A stretch of DNA of 64,000 bases from positions 216,918 to 280,917 of the forward strand of contig MWDJ01000001.1 in NCBI GenBank assembly GCA_002070505.1. The letters are read 5' to 3'. A program made the position numbers and the translations under genes. Shown here piece by piece: positions 24,719-34,303 of this stretch. Under the pieces are notes generated by a model that saw only the letters and a list, made by a program, of their open reading frames with translations, was not told the DNA's origin and made no database searches. The stretch is from Bacteroidetes bacterium ADurb.Bin145 (GTDB taxonomy: Bacteria > Bacteroidota > Bacteroidia > Bacteroidales > VadinHA17). How positions within the stretch are numbered: position 1 is the stretch's first letter; each line of letters opens with the position of its first letter.

Positions 24719-27037
24719 ATGACTGATATTATAATAAAATACCGCTGGTTCATAATCATAGGATGCCTTATAACAGGCATGACCCTCGGGTTGCTCATAC
24801 CATTTTCAAAAACAGATCCCGATATCAGGAATTATATTCCATCCGGAATGCATTCAAGAATTGAGACAGACAAGATAGAAAAGGAATTCGGAGTTCAGGA
24901 CATGGTTATGCTGCTCATTTCAGATTCTTCGATCCTTACTGAGGCAAATCTGAATATGATAAAAGAGATAGACAGGGATGTATCAAAACTTTCAGGAGTC
25001 ACGAACAGGATATCTCCCTTTACTGTCAGGACAATCAAGAGCAGCGAGGATATGATGGTAGCGGATCCTCTTATCAGACACATACCTTCTATAAAAGAAG
25101 ATTTAGACAATCTTAAAGTAGATATTCTGAACAACAGGTTTGCACGCGACATCGTTGTTTCGTCGGATTTGACAACCGCTTCAATAACTGCCACCATAAA
25201 TACATCGGAAACAGAAGAAGCCACGCTGCATAAGATCGATTCTATTCTGATTCAGCATAGCGGTGATTCACAGATATTTAAAGGTGGCCTGCCTTATATC
25301 CGGCAGTACATTGTGAAAGATGTTGTAAAAGATGCTGTCTTTCTTGTACCGTTAGCGCTTTTCATAATGCTCCTTATCCTTAAAGTTTCTCTGGGTGACT
25401 GGAAAAGTGTAGTCATTCCCTTTTCCGTGGTTGTTCTGTCAGTAGCAATAAGCATGGGTCTTATTCCACTTTTCGGATGGAAACTGTCGATGATAGTAAT
25501 CCTTGTACCTATCATATTGATCGCTGTGGCAAATAATTACGGTATCTATCTCGTGGCACGTTATCAGGAACTCAGGCTTCACAGCGCTGCAAATTCAAAA
25601 ACCGGGATGATTAAGGAGCTCCTGAAATCCCTGAATATGCCGATATTATTCAGCGGACTTACAACAATTGCCGGAGTTCTCGGACTTCTTACACATTCTA
25701 TTATTCCTGCCAGGCAGGTTGGTCTCCTTGCAGGCATTGGCGTATCTGCTGCCCTTTTTATGAGTCTTTTCTACATACCGTCGTTGATCTATATGAGAAA
25801 AGAATCAGGGATCGGATTAAAAACGGCCAAAACGAGAACAGATGGCTTTTACAGGTTTCTGGAAGGCCTTTCTGATCTAATAGTAAAACACTCACGCAGT
25901 ATCCTTATAAGTGCTGTTATTATAACAGTCGCAGTTTCCGCAGGGATCTTCATGCTGAAAATTGAAACTAATCAGGAGAATTATTTCTCGAAGAAAAGTC
26001 CTGTAAAGATGGCTTCTGATCTGATAAACAATAAATTCGGCGGTTCTCAGACTATCTCGGTAATGGTATCTGGCGACATTAAAGATCCAATTGTAATGAA
26101 AGGAATTGATAATCTGACCAGGGAGATGGAAAAAGCCGAAGGAGTCGGGAAAGTATTTTCCATATCGCAGGCTGTGAGAGAAATGAGTAAGGCGATATTT
26201 AACAAAGATGAAGAAGGATATGATAAGATTCCTGATTCCCGGGAAAGCATTGCGCAGATGTTTGAACTTTACAATATGAGCGGTGATCCTGATGATTTCA
26301 GGCAGATGATGAACCTTGAAAATACAAGAGCTCATATTCTGATCCGTCTGTCGAACCCGGAGAACAGCGTCATAAGAAATGCGAAATCAAGGATCAGTGA
26401 GCTTACTTCATCAATACCGGCTGAGACAACTATCGGGGGGTATGCAATAATAATGGCCGATTTTGCAAAGTCAATAATAAGAGGGCAGGCATTATCACTG
26501 ATCTTTGCGCTTGTCACGGTTTTCATTCTTCTCTCTATAATCTTCAGGTCAGCCAAAGGCGGGCTTATCGGATCAATTCCGCTGGCAATTTCGATAATGA
26601 TAATGTTCGGATTCATGGGTTTTGCAGGTATTGCCCTTGATGCTGCAACGGCACTGCTTTCATCGATAATGATCGGCGTCGGTGTCGATTTTACAATTCA
26701 GTATATCTGGTGCTTCAATAATCAGGTCAGAAACGGATCATCATTTGAGGAATCCACCCGGGCATCGATGGCAACTATTGGCCGAAGCATCATAATTAAT
26801 GCAGTTACAGTTATGGCAGGTTTTTCACCATTGATCCTGTCAGGATTCACGTCCATCAGGTTCTTTGGCTATCTCACTATAATCTCCATAGGCTCTTGCC
26901 TTCTGGGGGCTTTGATAATCATTCCTGCAATCATATTTCGTTTCAGGCCGGTGTTTGTCACAAAGGATTTAACAAAAACAAAAATCAATAAAAATGAAAA
27001 AATCAGTGATCTTCTTAATATCAATAATGTGGCTTAA
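24719..27037 (+). CDS. MMPL/RND-superfamily transporter
   Basis: 772 residues with the internal duplication of RND proteins: helix 1 near the N-terminus, an extracytoplasmic domain (DPDIRNYIPSGMHSRIETDK begins it), helices around 210-375, a second domain starting IETNQENYFSKKSPVK, and helices around 600-745. The SIMIGVGVDFTIQYIW segment, with an Asp in the membrane, is the family's proton-relay region. It exports lipids or hydrophobic compounds in relatives (HpnN/MmpL type). It sits between the outer-membrane protein and the LolA-like carrier; its 3' end overlaps the latter gene by 44 bases. Confidence 0.9.
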   Translation: MTDIIIKYRWFIIIGCLITGMTLGLLIPFSKTDPDIRNYIPSGMHSRIETDKIEKEFGVQDMVMLLISDSSILTEANLNMIKEIDRDVSKLSGVTNRISPFTVRTIKSSEDMMVADPLIRHIPSIKEDLDNLKVDILNNRFARDIVVSSDLTTASITATINTSETEEATLHKIDSILIQHSGDSQIFKGGLPYIRQYIVKDVVKDAVFLVPLALFIMLLILKVSLGDWKSVVIPFSVVVLSVAISMGLIPLFGWKLSMIVILVPIILIAVANNYGIYLVARYQELRLHSAANSKTGMIKELLKSLNMPILFSGLTTIAGVLGLLTHSIIPARQVGLLAGIGVSAALFMSLFYIPSLIYMRKESGIGLKTAKTRTDGFYRFLEGLSDLIVKHSRSILISAVIITVAVSAGIFMLKIETNQENYFSKKSPVKMASDLINNKFGGSQTISVMVSGDIKDPIVMKGIDNLTREMEKAEGVGKVFSISQAVREMSKAIFNKDEEGYDKIPDSRESIAQMFELYNMSGDPDDFRQMMNLENTRAHILIRLSNPENSVIRNAKSRISELTSSIPAETTIGGYAIIMADFAKSIIRGQALSLIFALVTVFILLSIIFRSAKGGLIGSIPLAISIMIMFGFMGFAGIALDAATALLSSIMIGVGVDFTIQYIWCFNNQVRNGSSFEESTRASMATIGRSIIINAVTVMAGFSPLILSGFTSIRFFGYLTIISIGSCLLGALIIIPAIIFRFRPVFVTKDLTKTKINKNEKISDLLNINNVA

Positions 27038-27764
27038 TGCGGTGTCAGCCCAGTTACCGGATGCTGATCAGATAATGAATAAATCCCGTGAGCTGACAAT
27101 AATCAGTTCATTGCAGGCAACAATAAAGCTCTCTATAACAGAAAAGAATGGTGCTGTAAGAAACAGGACTATCTCAATGACATCCAAGAGTTTTCCTGGC
27201 GGCCTTGAAAAAAGGCTTATTAAATTCCTTGAACCGGCTGATGTAAAAGGAACCGCCATGCTTATAGTTGATAATAAAACTACATCAGACGAGATATGGA
27301 TCTTTATGCCTGCTTTGAAGAAAACCCGTAGAATATCATCCTCAGAGAGTGGGAAAAGCTTTATGAGCTCGGAGTTCTCAAATGCCGATATGGGCTCTCC
27401 CAGCCTCGCCGACTTTAGAAGCAGGCATCTGGAAGGATCGGGTGCGGATAATACATGGATAATAGAAAGCGTTCCGGTAAATGAAGATAAAGCCGATGAA
27501 TACGGTTATTCAAGGAAAGTGAGCTATATAAGCATGGACAAATACCAGATAAAAAAGATGGATTTCTATAATTTCGATAATCAGCATTTCAAAACAATTG
27601 AAATAAAGAGCTTTTATACTTTACCGGAAGGGAAATATATGGTGTCGAACATGATCGCCAGTAACCTTATAACTAACAGAAAATCAGAGATAATATTCAG
27701 CAATATTGCAGAAAAGGTTCAGGTTGCGGATTCCTGGTTCACAGTGCAGAACCTGGAAAGGTAG
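26994..27764 (+). CDS. LolA-like outer-membrane lipoprotein-sorting protein
   Basis: 256 residues starting MKKSVIFLISIMWLNAVSAQ, a full signal peptide, so the start inside the RND gene (44-base overlap) is credible. The mature part shows KRLIKFLEPADVKGTAMLIV, EIWIFMPALKKTRRISSSES and KSFMSSEFSNADMG, typical of the LolA-like family that accompanies RND lipid exporters. It likely carries a lipidic substrate across the periplasm to the outer membrane. Same operon as the two preceding genes. Confidence 0.88.
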   Translation: MKKSVIFLISIMWLNAVSAQLPDADQIMNKSRELTIISSLQATIKLSITEKNGAVRNRTISMTSKSFPGGLEKRLIKFLEPADVKGTAMLIVDNKTTSDEIWIFMPALKKTRRISSSESGKSFMSSEFSNADMGSPSLADFRSRHLEGSGADNTWIIESVPVNEDKADEYGYSRKVSYISMDKYQIKKMDFYNFDNQHFKTIEIKSFYTLPEGKYMVSNMIASNLITNRKSEIIFSNIAEKVQVADSWFTVQNLER

Positions 27765-27791
27765 ATGTCCTTATAGAACCTGTATCTGACT

Positions 27792-27822
27792 GTTGTCTTT
27801 TCATTTAAGTTTCATACATTTG
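27792..27822 (+). promoter_or_regulatory. mnmE promoter, Bacteroidota type
   Basis: TACATTTG at 27815-27822 matches the TAnnTTTG -7 box. GTTG at 27792-27795 lies 19 bases before it, a good position for the -33 TTTG element. The ATG of mnmE is 20 bases downstream. Confidence 0.5.
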
Positions 27823-27842
27823 CCTGAAACACAAGCCAGACC

Positions 27843-29246
27843 ATGCTCAGAACAGGCGAAACGATTTGTGCTCCGGCTACTTCAGGCAGAGGTGCTATTG
27901 CAGTCATAAGGATCAGCGGCCCGAAAAGCCTGGAAATATGCAAAAGGATATTCTTCCCGGCAGACCAGAAAGTAATGATAGACAATCAGAAGGGTTATTC
28001 AATAGTATACGGGGAGATACGTTCTGATAATGAACTGATTGATGATGTTCTTGTTAGCATATTCAGAGCTCCTCATTCCTATACCGGAGAAGATTCGATA
28101 GAGATATCGTGTCACGCGTCACCATATATCCAGCACAAGGTACTTGAACTGCTGATAAAGCATGGGGCTCTCCCGGCTCAGGCCGGGGAGTTCACTCAGA
28201 GGGCATTCCTTAACGGTAAGATGGATCTCTCACAAGCTGAGGCTGTTGCAGATATTGTGGCATCGGAATCCAGGGCTGCGCACAGGATCGCAATGAGCCA
28301 GATGCGGGGAGAATTTTCCGATGAGATAAATATACTGCGTGCCGACCTTCTTCATTTTGCCTCACTTATTGAGCTGGAACTTGATTTTGGTGAGGAAGAT
28401 GTTGAATTTGCTGACAGGAAAGAACTGGAGGATATAGTTGAACGTGTTCTGAAAATCGCAAAGGACCTTGCTTCATCTTTTAGTCTAGGTAACGCGATAA
28501 AAAATGGCGTACCAGTGGTTATTACAGGTAGTCCAAATACTGGAAAATCAACCCTTCTGAACGCCCTGCTGAAGGAAGACAGGGCTATTGTATCTGAGAT
28601 ACCGGGTACGACAAGGGATGCGATTGAGGATATGGCAATAATTGATGGGGTCCAGTTTCGTTTCACTGATACGGCAGGGCTGCGAGATACTGATGATATA
28701 ATTGAAAACCTTGGGATAAAAAAGACCCACGAGAAGATACGCACAGCTGCTATTATATTGATGGTCATAGACATAAATGACAGCCTGGTTCAGATAAACG
28801 ATACAATTGATAGAGTGAGGAATACAGTAAGGGAATCTGATACCGGCAAAATCATCCTTTTAAATAAGACAGATACAGCAGAACAGGGCAAACGCGATGA
28901 GATCAGGAATAATATATCATTGACCGGGGATGAATCTATGTTATTTATTTCAGCCCTAACCGGTGAAGGAATTGATATCCTTAAAGAGAACTTAGTTAGG
29001 ATTGCAGGTAATGCCAGTCTGGATTCTGATAATGTAATTATTTCAAATATAAGACATTATCATGCATTACTTCAGGTAATAGATAGCCTTGAAAGAGTAA
29101 AGCAGGGTCTAAAAGGAAATTTACAGGAAGATCTTATTGCAACAGATATCCGCCAGGCAATCCACTACCTTGGTGAGATCACCGGGCAGATAACAAGTGA
29201 TGAAATACTTGATAATATATTCAGGAACTTCTGTATAGGGAAATAA
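27843..29246 (+). CDS. mnmE: tRNA uridine-5-carboxymethylaminomethyl modification GTPase MnmE
   Basis: 467 residues, normal for MnmE/TrmE. The N-terminal formyl-THF-binding domain starts ETICAPATSGRGAIAVIRIS. The central G domain has GSPNTGKSTLLNALL, PGTTRDAIED, DTAGLRDTDD and NKTD. The C-terminus ends NFCIGK, the conserved C-x-G-K ending. It acts with MnmG (not in the window) to modify U34 of tRNAs. Its stop is 1 base from the convergent oxidoreductase stop. Confidence 0.97.
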   Translation: MLRTGETICAPATSGRGAIAVIRISGPKSLEICKRIFFPADQKVMIDNQKGYSIVYGEIRSDNELIDDVLVSIFRAPHSYTGEDSIEISCHASPYIQHKVLELLIKHGALPAQAGEFTQRAFLNGKMDLSQAEAVADIVASESRAAHRIAMSQMRGEFSDEINILRADLLHFASLIELELDFGEEDVEFADRKELEDIVERVLKIAKDLASSFSLGNAIKNGVPVVITGSPNTGKSTLLNALLKEDRAIVSEIPGTTRDAIEDMAIIDGVQFRFTDTAGLRDTDDIIENLGIKKTHEKIRTAAIILMVIDINDSLVQINDTIDRVRNTVRESDTGKIILLNKTDTAEQGKRDEIRNNISLTGDESMLFISALTGEGIDILKENLVRIAGNASLDSDNVIISNIRHYHALLQVIDSLERVKQGLKGNLQEDLIATDIRQAIHYLGEITGQITSDEILDNIFRNFCIGK

Positions 29247-29247
29247 C

Positions 29248-30531
29248 TTACGGATGCCGGTATTTCTCCCTGTACTCTCTCTTCAGCAGTTTTGATGCCT
29301 CGGTATTGCCAATAATCTCATTCTTAGTCTGATCCCACCTGACTGTTGTTCCGGTATAATATGATATCATTGCCAGCTGCACTGTTGCTGTTGACTTGAA
29401 CGCATCTTCAGGAGTGCACATAAGGTTACTCTTATCCTTATTCTTTACAGCAGTTATGAAATTTCCAACATGATTTTCCTGCATGGCTGCCGATGATAAG
29501 CTTATATCTTCTCTTTTTGCTTCCTTACCGATACCGAAAACTGCCAGTTTGCCATCCTGGCCTACAATTGTGCCCTTATCGCCATAGAAGAATACGCCGG
29601 TCTTAAATTCTGTCATTACATCTCCGTTTCCCCACATACGGTGCTGCCATAAGACCGGCACCTTGCTGAATGCCATTTTCGCAACAAGTGTATCAGGGGT
29701 TGTTATCTGATCTTTAAGAACATATAGTCCGCCCGACGAATGGAACTCTTCAGGCATGTCAAGCCCCATTGTTTTCCTCACTAAATCTATGTAATGTATT
29801 CCCCAGTCGACAAGGTGTCCGTTTCCATACTCTTTCTCAAGACGCCAGTTATAATGTCCGATACTTGGCCTGTAAGGCAGTTTTGGTGCCGGACCGCACC
29901 ATTCGTCCCAGTCCAATGCTGCCGGAGGATCCTGTATCCGGGTGTCCTGTGTTCCCGGATCATAATGGATCTGCGCGACTATCTGGTGAACATCTCCTAT
30001 CCTGCCCGATTCTATAAGTTCCTTGCATCTTTTGAATGCATCGCTCTGTCGCCGCTGGAAACCGATCTGAACAATATTTCCGGCTTTTTGGTATGCTTTA
30101 AGCATGGCAAGTCCTTCAGTAATATCGTATGAAAGAGGTTTTTCGGAATAAATACTAAGACCTTTTTCGCAGGCTGCGATGAATTGAAGGGCGTGCCAGT
30201 GAGGTGGTGAAGCAATAAATACAGCTTCAAGACCTTTCATATCCAGAAGATCTTTATAATATTTAAATGTCTTTGGTCTCTCAGGCTGAAGCTTGGCAAT
30301 TGCATCCGCATTGGTGTTCAGGCGATCTGAATCTACATCGCAGATCCCGATTACTTCTACATTGCCGGTCTTAAAAGCAGCGTTAATGTCAACCATCCCG
30401 TACCAACCGGCACCTATAAGACCTATCCTGATCTTACGGTCTTGCTGCAAGGACGGAATGTAAAGCGATGAAGCCATGGCTGCAGTGCCAAGGGTTGTCA
30501 TTTCAATAAATTTTCTTCTTTTCATATTCAA
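29248..30531 (-). CDS. Gfo/Idh/MocA-family oxidoreductase, exported
   Basis: 427 residues. A Tat-like leader (MKRRKFIEMTTLGTAAMASS) precedes the NAD(P)-binding motif IGLIGAGWYG. The conserved EKPLSYDI block gives the catalytic-region Lys, and VDWGIHYIDLVRKTMG belongs to the substrate domain. Exported family members in Bacteroidota act on glycans or cyclitols. It lies beside, but convergent to, mnmE and is divergent from the SusC/SusD pair across a 640-base gap, so a carbohydrate-related role is plausible but not shown. Confidence 0.9.
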   Translation of the reverse strand: MNMKRRKFIEMTTLGTAAMASSLYIPSLQQDRKIRIGLIGAGWYGMVDINAAFKTGNVEVIGICDVDSDRLNTNADAIAKLQPERPKTFKYYKDLLDMKGLEAVFIASPPHWHALQFIAACEKGLSIYSEKPLSYDITEGLAMLKAYQKAGNIVQIGFQRRQSDAFKRCKELIESGRIGDVHQIVAQIHYDPGTQDTRIQDPPAALDWDEWCGPAPKLPYRPSIGHYNWRLEKEYGNGHLVDWGIHYIDLVRKTMGLDMPEEFHSSGGLYVLKDQITTPDTLVAKMAFSKVPVLWQHRMWGNGDVMTEFKTGVFFYGDKGTIVGQDGKLAVFGIGKEAKREDISLSSAAMQENHVGNFITAVKNKDKSNLMCTPEDAFKSTATVQLAMISYYTGTTVRWDQTKNEIIGNTEASKLLKREYREKYRHP

Positions 30532-31174
30532 GGGTTTTTATATATTTCACGAAAAGTGTAAGTAGCAATTATCAGTGAACTGTCAGAGACTTGTTAAATA
30601 TGCAACTAAGTTAATTTTTTTCTTTTGCTCAAACAGACGGCAGTAATAAATTTATATTGCTCCTGTCCCGGAATTCCCTTGCACCATAGGCAGGCTTTTA
30701 ATCGGCAGGTATAGTGAATTTAAGAAGATAACCAATGCGAATAGAAGTGATTTCAGCAATAGATACCATGTATTCGCTGAAGATGAGGTCAGGTATGATA
30801 TGACTGGCAATTAATATGTTATTGATGAAAACAGCGATGTTACTAAAGACTATTAGATCTCGGATCCAAATTTCAATTTCAGGGAACTCCGGCGATTCTT
30901 CTCCATATTTTTCTAAAGATTAAAATTATTTCACAGAAATAGAATTTTTCTTGTGAGATTTTATCTTATAAAGGGTATAATGTAGACTAATCCTATTCTA
31001 AATTTTTTATCTGATTAATAATACATTTTTTAATAATTCATGTTAAATTCTTACTTAAACCCTTAAACCATGAAAAAAACAGACAGTTCCTAAAATTGTC
31101 AGGTAACCTCAGAGACAAACTGACAAACTTTTTACAAAAATTTCTAGTATTTACTAACTCTAAATCATTCACTT
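30532..31174. other. 640-base intergenic region between the oxidoreductase and SusC genes
   Basis: AT-rich and without a confident gene. On the minus strand 30698-30919 is an open frame of about 73 codons without a start, containing hydrophobic IVFSNIAVFINNILIASHII; it may be a decayed membrane-protein piece. Near the susC-like start, TTGTCAG (31096-31102) and CTGACAA (31120-31126) can pair, followed by a short T-run at 31129-31133, possibly a leader hairpin. No exact TAnnTTTG box was found for SusC. Confidence 0.3.
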
Positions 31175-34100
31175 ATGAAATTAACTTCAATAAAAGGAGG
31201 ATTATTTGACTGTTCGCAGAAAATAGTTCTTCTTAGCCTGATTTTTACCGGATTATTTCTGATACTCGGGAATCAAAGGGTTTCAGGGAATGATCCGGTG
31301 TCTGAAGAAATGCTTCAACAACGTACTGTGACCGGAACGATACTGGATGAAAACAGTAATCCGATGCCCGGGGTTAATATTCAGGTTGAAGGAACAACAC
31401 TTGGGGTCATATCTGATGTTAACGGAAAATATACGATTTCTGTGCCCCGTACAGATGCAGTACTGGTCTTTACCTTCGTCGGATATAAGGAAATGAAAGT
31501 GGCATCCAGTGGGCGGACCACAATAGATGTGACAATGGAACCATCTGTTGAGAGCCTTGAGGAAGTTGTTGTTGTGGGGTATGGTGTTCAGAGAAAACGT
31601 GATGTTACCGGATCAATCTCGTCAGTTAAAACCGCAGATCTTCAAAACCTGACTATCACTGATGCAGCCCATGCACTTCAGGGTAAAGCAGCAGGTGTTC
31701 AGATTGTGAATCAATCCGGTGCGCCGGGAGCTACGGCTTCGATACAGATCCGGGGATACTCATCAAACTCGAAAACCGACCCTCTGATTATTGTCGATGG
31801 ACTGAAGGTCCCGAATATGAATTATCTCGATCCGGAGAATATTGAGTCTATTGAAGTCCTTAAGGATGGAGCTTCGGCTGCCATTTATGGTATTGAGGCC
31901 GGAAATGGTGTTATCCTGGTAACTACAAAATCCGGAGGCGGTCAGGGGAAAATATTTTACAATTTTCAATACACAACCCAATCTATTGCCAATTATCCTC
32001 ATATGATGAATGCCGAGCAGTGGATGGATTATCAGGTTGAGTCAGGTGCATGTCGACAAGAAGATTTCCTTTATGATGGTGTAACTGATACAGACTGGGG
32101 TAAATTAATGTTTGAAAAGGGTACCATGCCTCGCCACGTTCTTGGTTTCCAGGGAGGTAACGACCGCGGAAACCTGTATGTCTCATTAACTTCTATTGAC
32201 AATGATGGTATTGTAACCGGGCAGAAAGATATTTACAAACGTCTGACGGGTCAGATCAATGGTGATTATAAGTTTAAAAACTGGATCAAGGTAGGTGTTA
32301 CAACATCAGTTGACAGGACTAAAGCTAATACCGTTTCGGAGGGAAGGACCATAAGCGTGTTAGGATCTGTTCTGGCATACGACCCCATTACGCCGTGGTC
32401 CTATGCTCCAGGTACGGAACCTGCCCGTATAAAGACCTGGCTGACCCAGGGTTATACCTTACCTACCGATCCCAAGACAGGATATATCTATGGATCATCT
32501 CCCTTTGCCGGAAACAGTCTCATCTGGCACCCGGCAATAATGCGTGACAGGGCAGATAATGATAATAAAGATTTCAATATAAGGGGAACAGCATTTGCCG
32601 ATTTTACTCCGATAAAAGGTCTGACTATTACTTCAAGATTCGGATATCGGGCAGGCTACTCGCAAGCGAATACATTCAACTACCCCTTATTTGTGAACGC
32701 TACAGCTAACCAGAAGATGTCAATAAACGGCAGGTCGAGCAATAATTTGTACTATCAGTGGGAAAATTTCGCAAATTATCTCTTCGATATTGGAAATAAC
32801 AATTTCACCGTGATGGCAGGTAATTCGTATCAGCGAAGTGAAAGTAATTTCGTTTATGGCAGTGCAGATAAGCTTTCAAATGAAGCAGAAAATTACCGCT
32901 ACCTTTCCAATGCCGTAAATTCAACCGGAATGTCTATTTCAGGAATTCTTGATGAAAGTGCGAATATGTCATATTATGGAAGGGCAGGTTGGACATATAT
33001 GAACAAATATAACATCGTGGCAAGCTTCCGTGCCGATGCCTATGATACTTCAAAACTTGATAAGAGCAATCGCTGGGGTTACTTCCCATCAATTTCAGGA
33101 GGATGGACAGTCAGCAGTGAGCCATTCATGGATAATGTTAAACAAAAGATCGCAATGTCGTTCCTGAAACTGCGTGCATCCTATGGTGTAAACGGAAATG
33201 TGAATGCTCTTGGAAGTTTCCAATACAATACGACAATCGCCACAGGTGTTAATTATGGGTATGACTTCACTGGTGGTCAGATAACGGGTGCATATCCTTC
33301 AAACCGCTTGCCTAATCCTGAAATCAAATGGGAAACCTCGCGTCAGTTAAACATTGGTCTTGATGCCCGTTTTCTGCGCGACCGCCTGGATGTAAGTATT
33401 GACTGGTATAACAAGAATACATTTGATCTGCTTACAAGTACAGCAGCTCCCTCCAATACAGGAGCATCAACAATTTATGTAAATGCAGGAAAGGTTAATA
33501 ATAAAGGACTTGAATTTGTGCTTGGATGGAGAGATGAGATCGGTGGTTTTCGTTACAGTCTGAACGGTAATTTAGCAACACTGAAGAATCTTGTAACGGA
33601 AGGTACTTCGAAAAACCGTGTTGCAGGTGCAGCTGTTCAAAGCGGATACACAGTAACATATTTTGAGGAAGGATATCCTTTATGGTATCTGCGTACTTTC
33701 GTTGTTGATCACTTCGACGAAACAGGTGATGCAGTTTACAAAGATTTTGATGGTGTGCCTGGTATCAATGCACAGGATCAGACAATGACGGGAAGTGGTA
33801 TTCCAGACCTGACTTATGGTCTAACTGTAAATCTTGCCTATAAGGGCTTCGACCTGAATTTCTACGGGGCCGGCGTACATGGAAACGAAAGACTATATGC
33901 CTGTCTTCGCGGCGACTTTCCTCAGCAGAATAACCTGGCAATCTTTTATGAAGACAGGTGGACACCTGAGAATCCTAATGCAAGATTCCCAAAGCCTGAT
34001 TTTACAGACACCTATCAGACAACCACCAACCTCAGGATCTTTGATGCATCATTCTTCAAGATCAAGCAGATCCAGTTAGGATATAATGTTCCCAAGACAA

Positions 34101-34285
34101 TACTTAAGAAAGCCTGGCTTTCAGAACTGAGAGCATATGTTTCGTTAGATGACTGGTTCACATTCACAGATTATCCGGGCCTCGATCCGGAAACCAGTGT
34201 TAATACTACATCGAGTCTTGCTATAGATGCCGGTGGTTATCCTATCGCCAAGAAAGTAGTTTTTGGTATAAATGTCTCATTCTAA
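31175..34285 (+). CDS. SusC/RagA-family TonB-dependent outer-membrane transporter
   Basis: 1036 residues. A signal region is followed by a carboxypeptidase-regulatory-like domain (TVTGTILDENSNPMPGVNIQ, VEGTTLGVISDVNGKYTISV), then the plug beginning EEVVVVGYGVQRKRDVTGSI with GLKVPNMNYLDPENIESIEV and LKDGASAAIYG. The long barrel ends AKKVVFGINVSF. These proteins import oligosaccharides or peptides through the outer membrane with the SusD lipoprotein, encoded 18 bases downstream. No glycoside hydrolase follows in this window, so the substrate is unknown. Confidence 0.97.
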   Translation: MKLTSIKGGLFDCSQKIVLLSLIFTGLFLILGNQRVSGNDPVSEEMLQQRTVTGTILDENSNPMPGVNIQVEGTTLGVISDVNGKYTISVPRTDAVLVFTFVGYKEMKVASSGRTTIDVTMEPSVESLEEVVVVGYGVQRKRDVTGSISSVKTADLQNLTITDAAHALQGKAAGVQIVNQSGAPGATASIQIRGYSSNSKTDPLIIVDGLKVPNMNYLDPENIESIEVLKDGASAAIYGIEAGNGVILVTTKSGGGQGKIFYNFQYTTQSIANYPHMMNAEQWMDYQVESGACRQEDFLYDGVTDTDWGKLMFEKGTMPRHVLGFQGGNDRGNLYVSLTSIDNDGIVTGQKDIYKRLTGQINGDYKFKNWIKVGVTTSVDRTKANTVSEGRTISVLGSVLAYDPITPWSYAPGTEPARIKTWLTQGYTLPTDPKTGYIYGSSPFAGNSLIWHPAIMRDRADNDNKDFNIRGTAFADFTPIKGLTITSRFGYRAGYSQANTFNYPLFVNATANQKMSINGRSSNNLYYQWENFANYLFDIGNNNFTVMAGNSYQRSESNFVYGSADKLSNEAENYRYLSNAVNSTGMSISGILDESANMSYYGRAGWTYMNKYNIVASFRADAYDTSKLDKSNRWGYFPSISGGWTVSSEPFMDNVKQKIAMSFLKLRASYGVNGNVNALGSFQYNTTIATGVNYGYDFTGGQITGAYPSNRLPNPEIKWETSRQLNIGLDARFLRDRLDVSIDWYNKNTFDLLTSTAAPSNTGASTIYVNAGKVNNKGLEFVLGWRDEIGGFRYSLNGNLATLKNLVTEGTSKNRVAGAAVQSGYTVTYFEEGYPLWYLRTFVVDHFDETGDAVYKDFDGVPGINAQDQTMTGSGIPDLTYGLTVNLAYKGFDLNFYGAGVHGNERLYACLRGDFPQQNNLAIFYEDRWTPENPNARFPKPDFTDTYQTTTNLRIFDASFFKIKQIQLGYNVPKTILKKAWLSELRAYVSLDDWFTFTDYPGLDPETSVNTTSSLAIDAGGYPIAKKVVFGINVSF

Positions 34286-34303
34286 TCTTAAAAGCATATT
34301 ACG

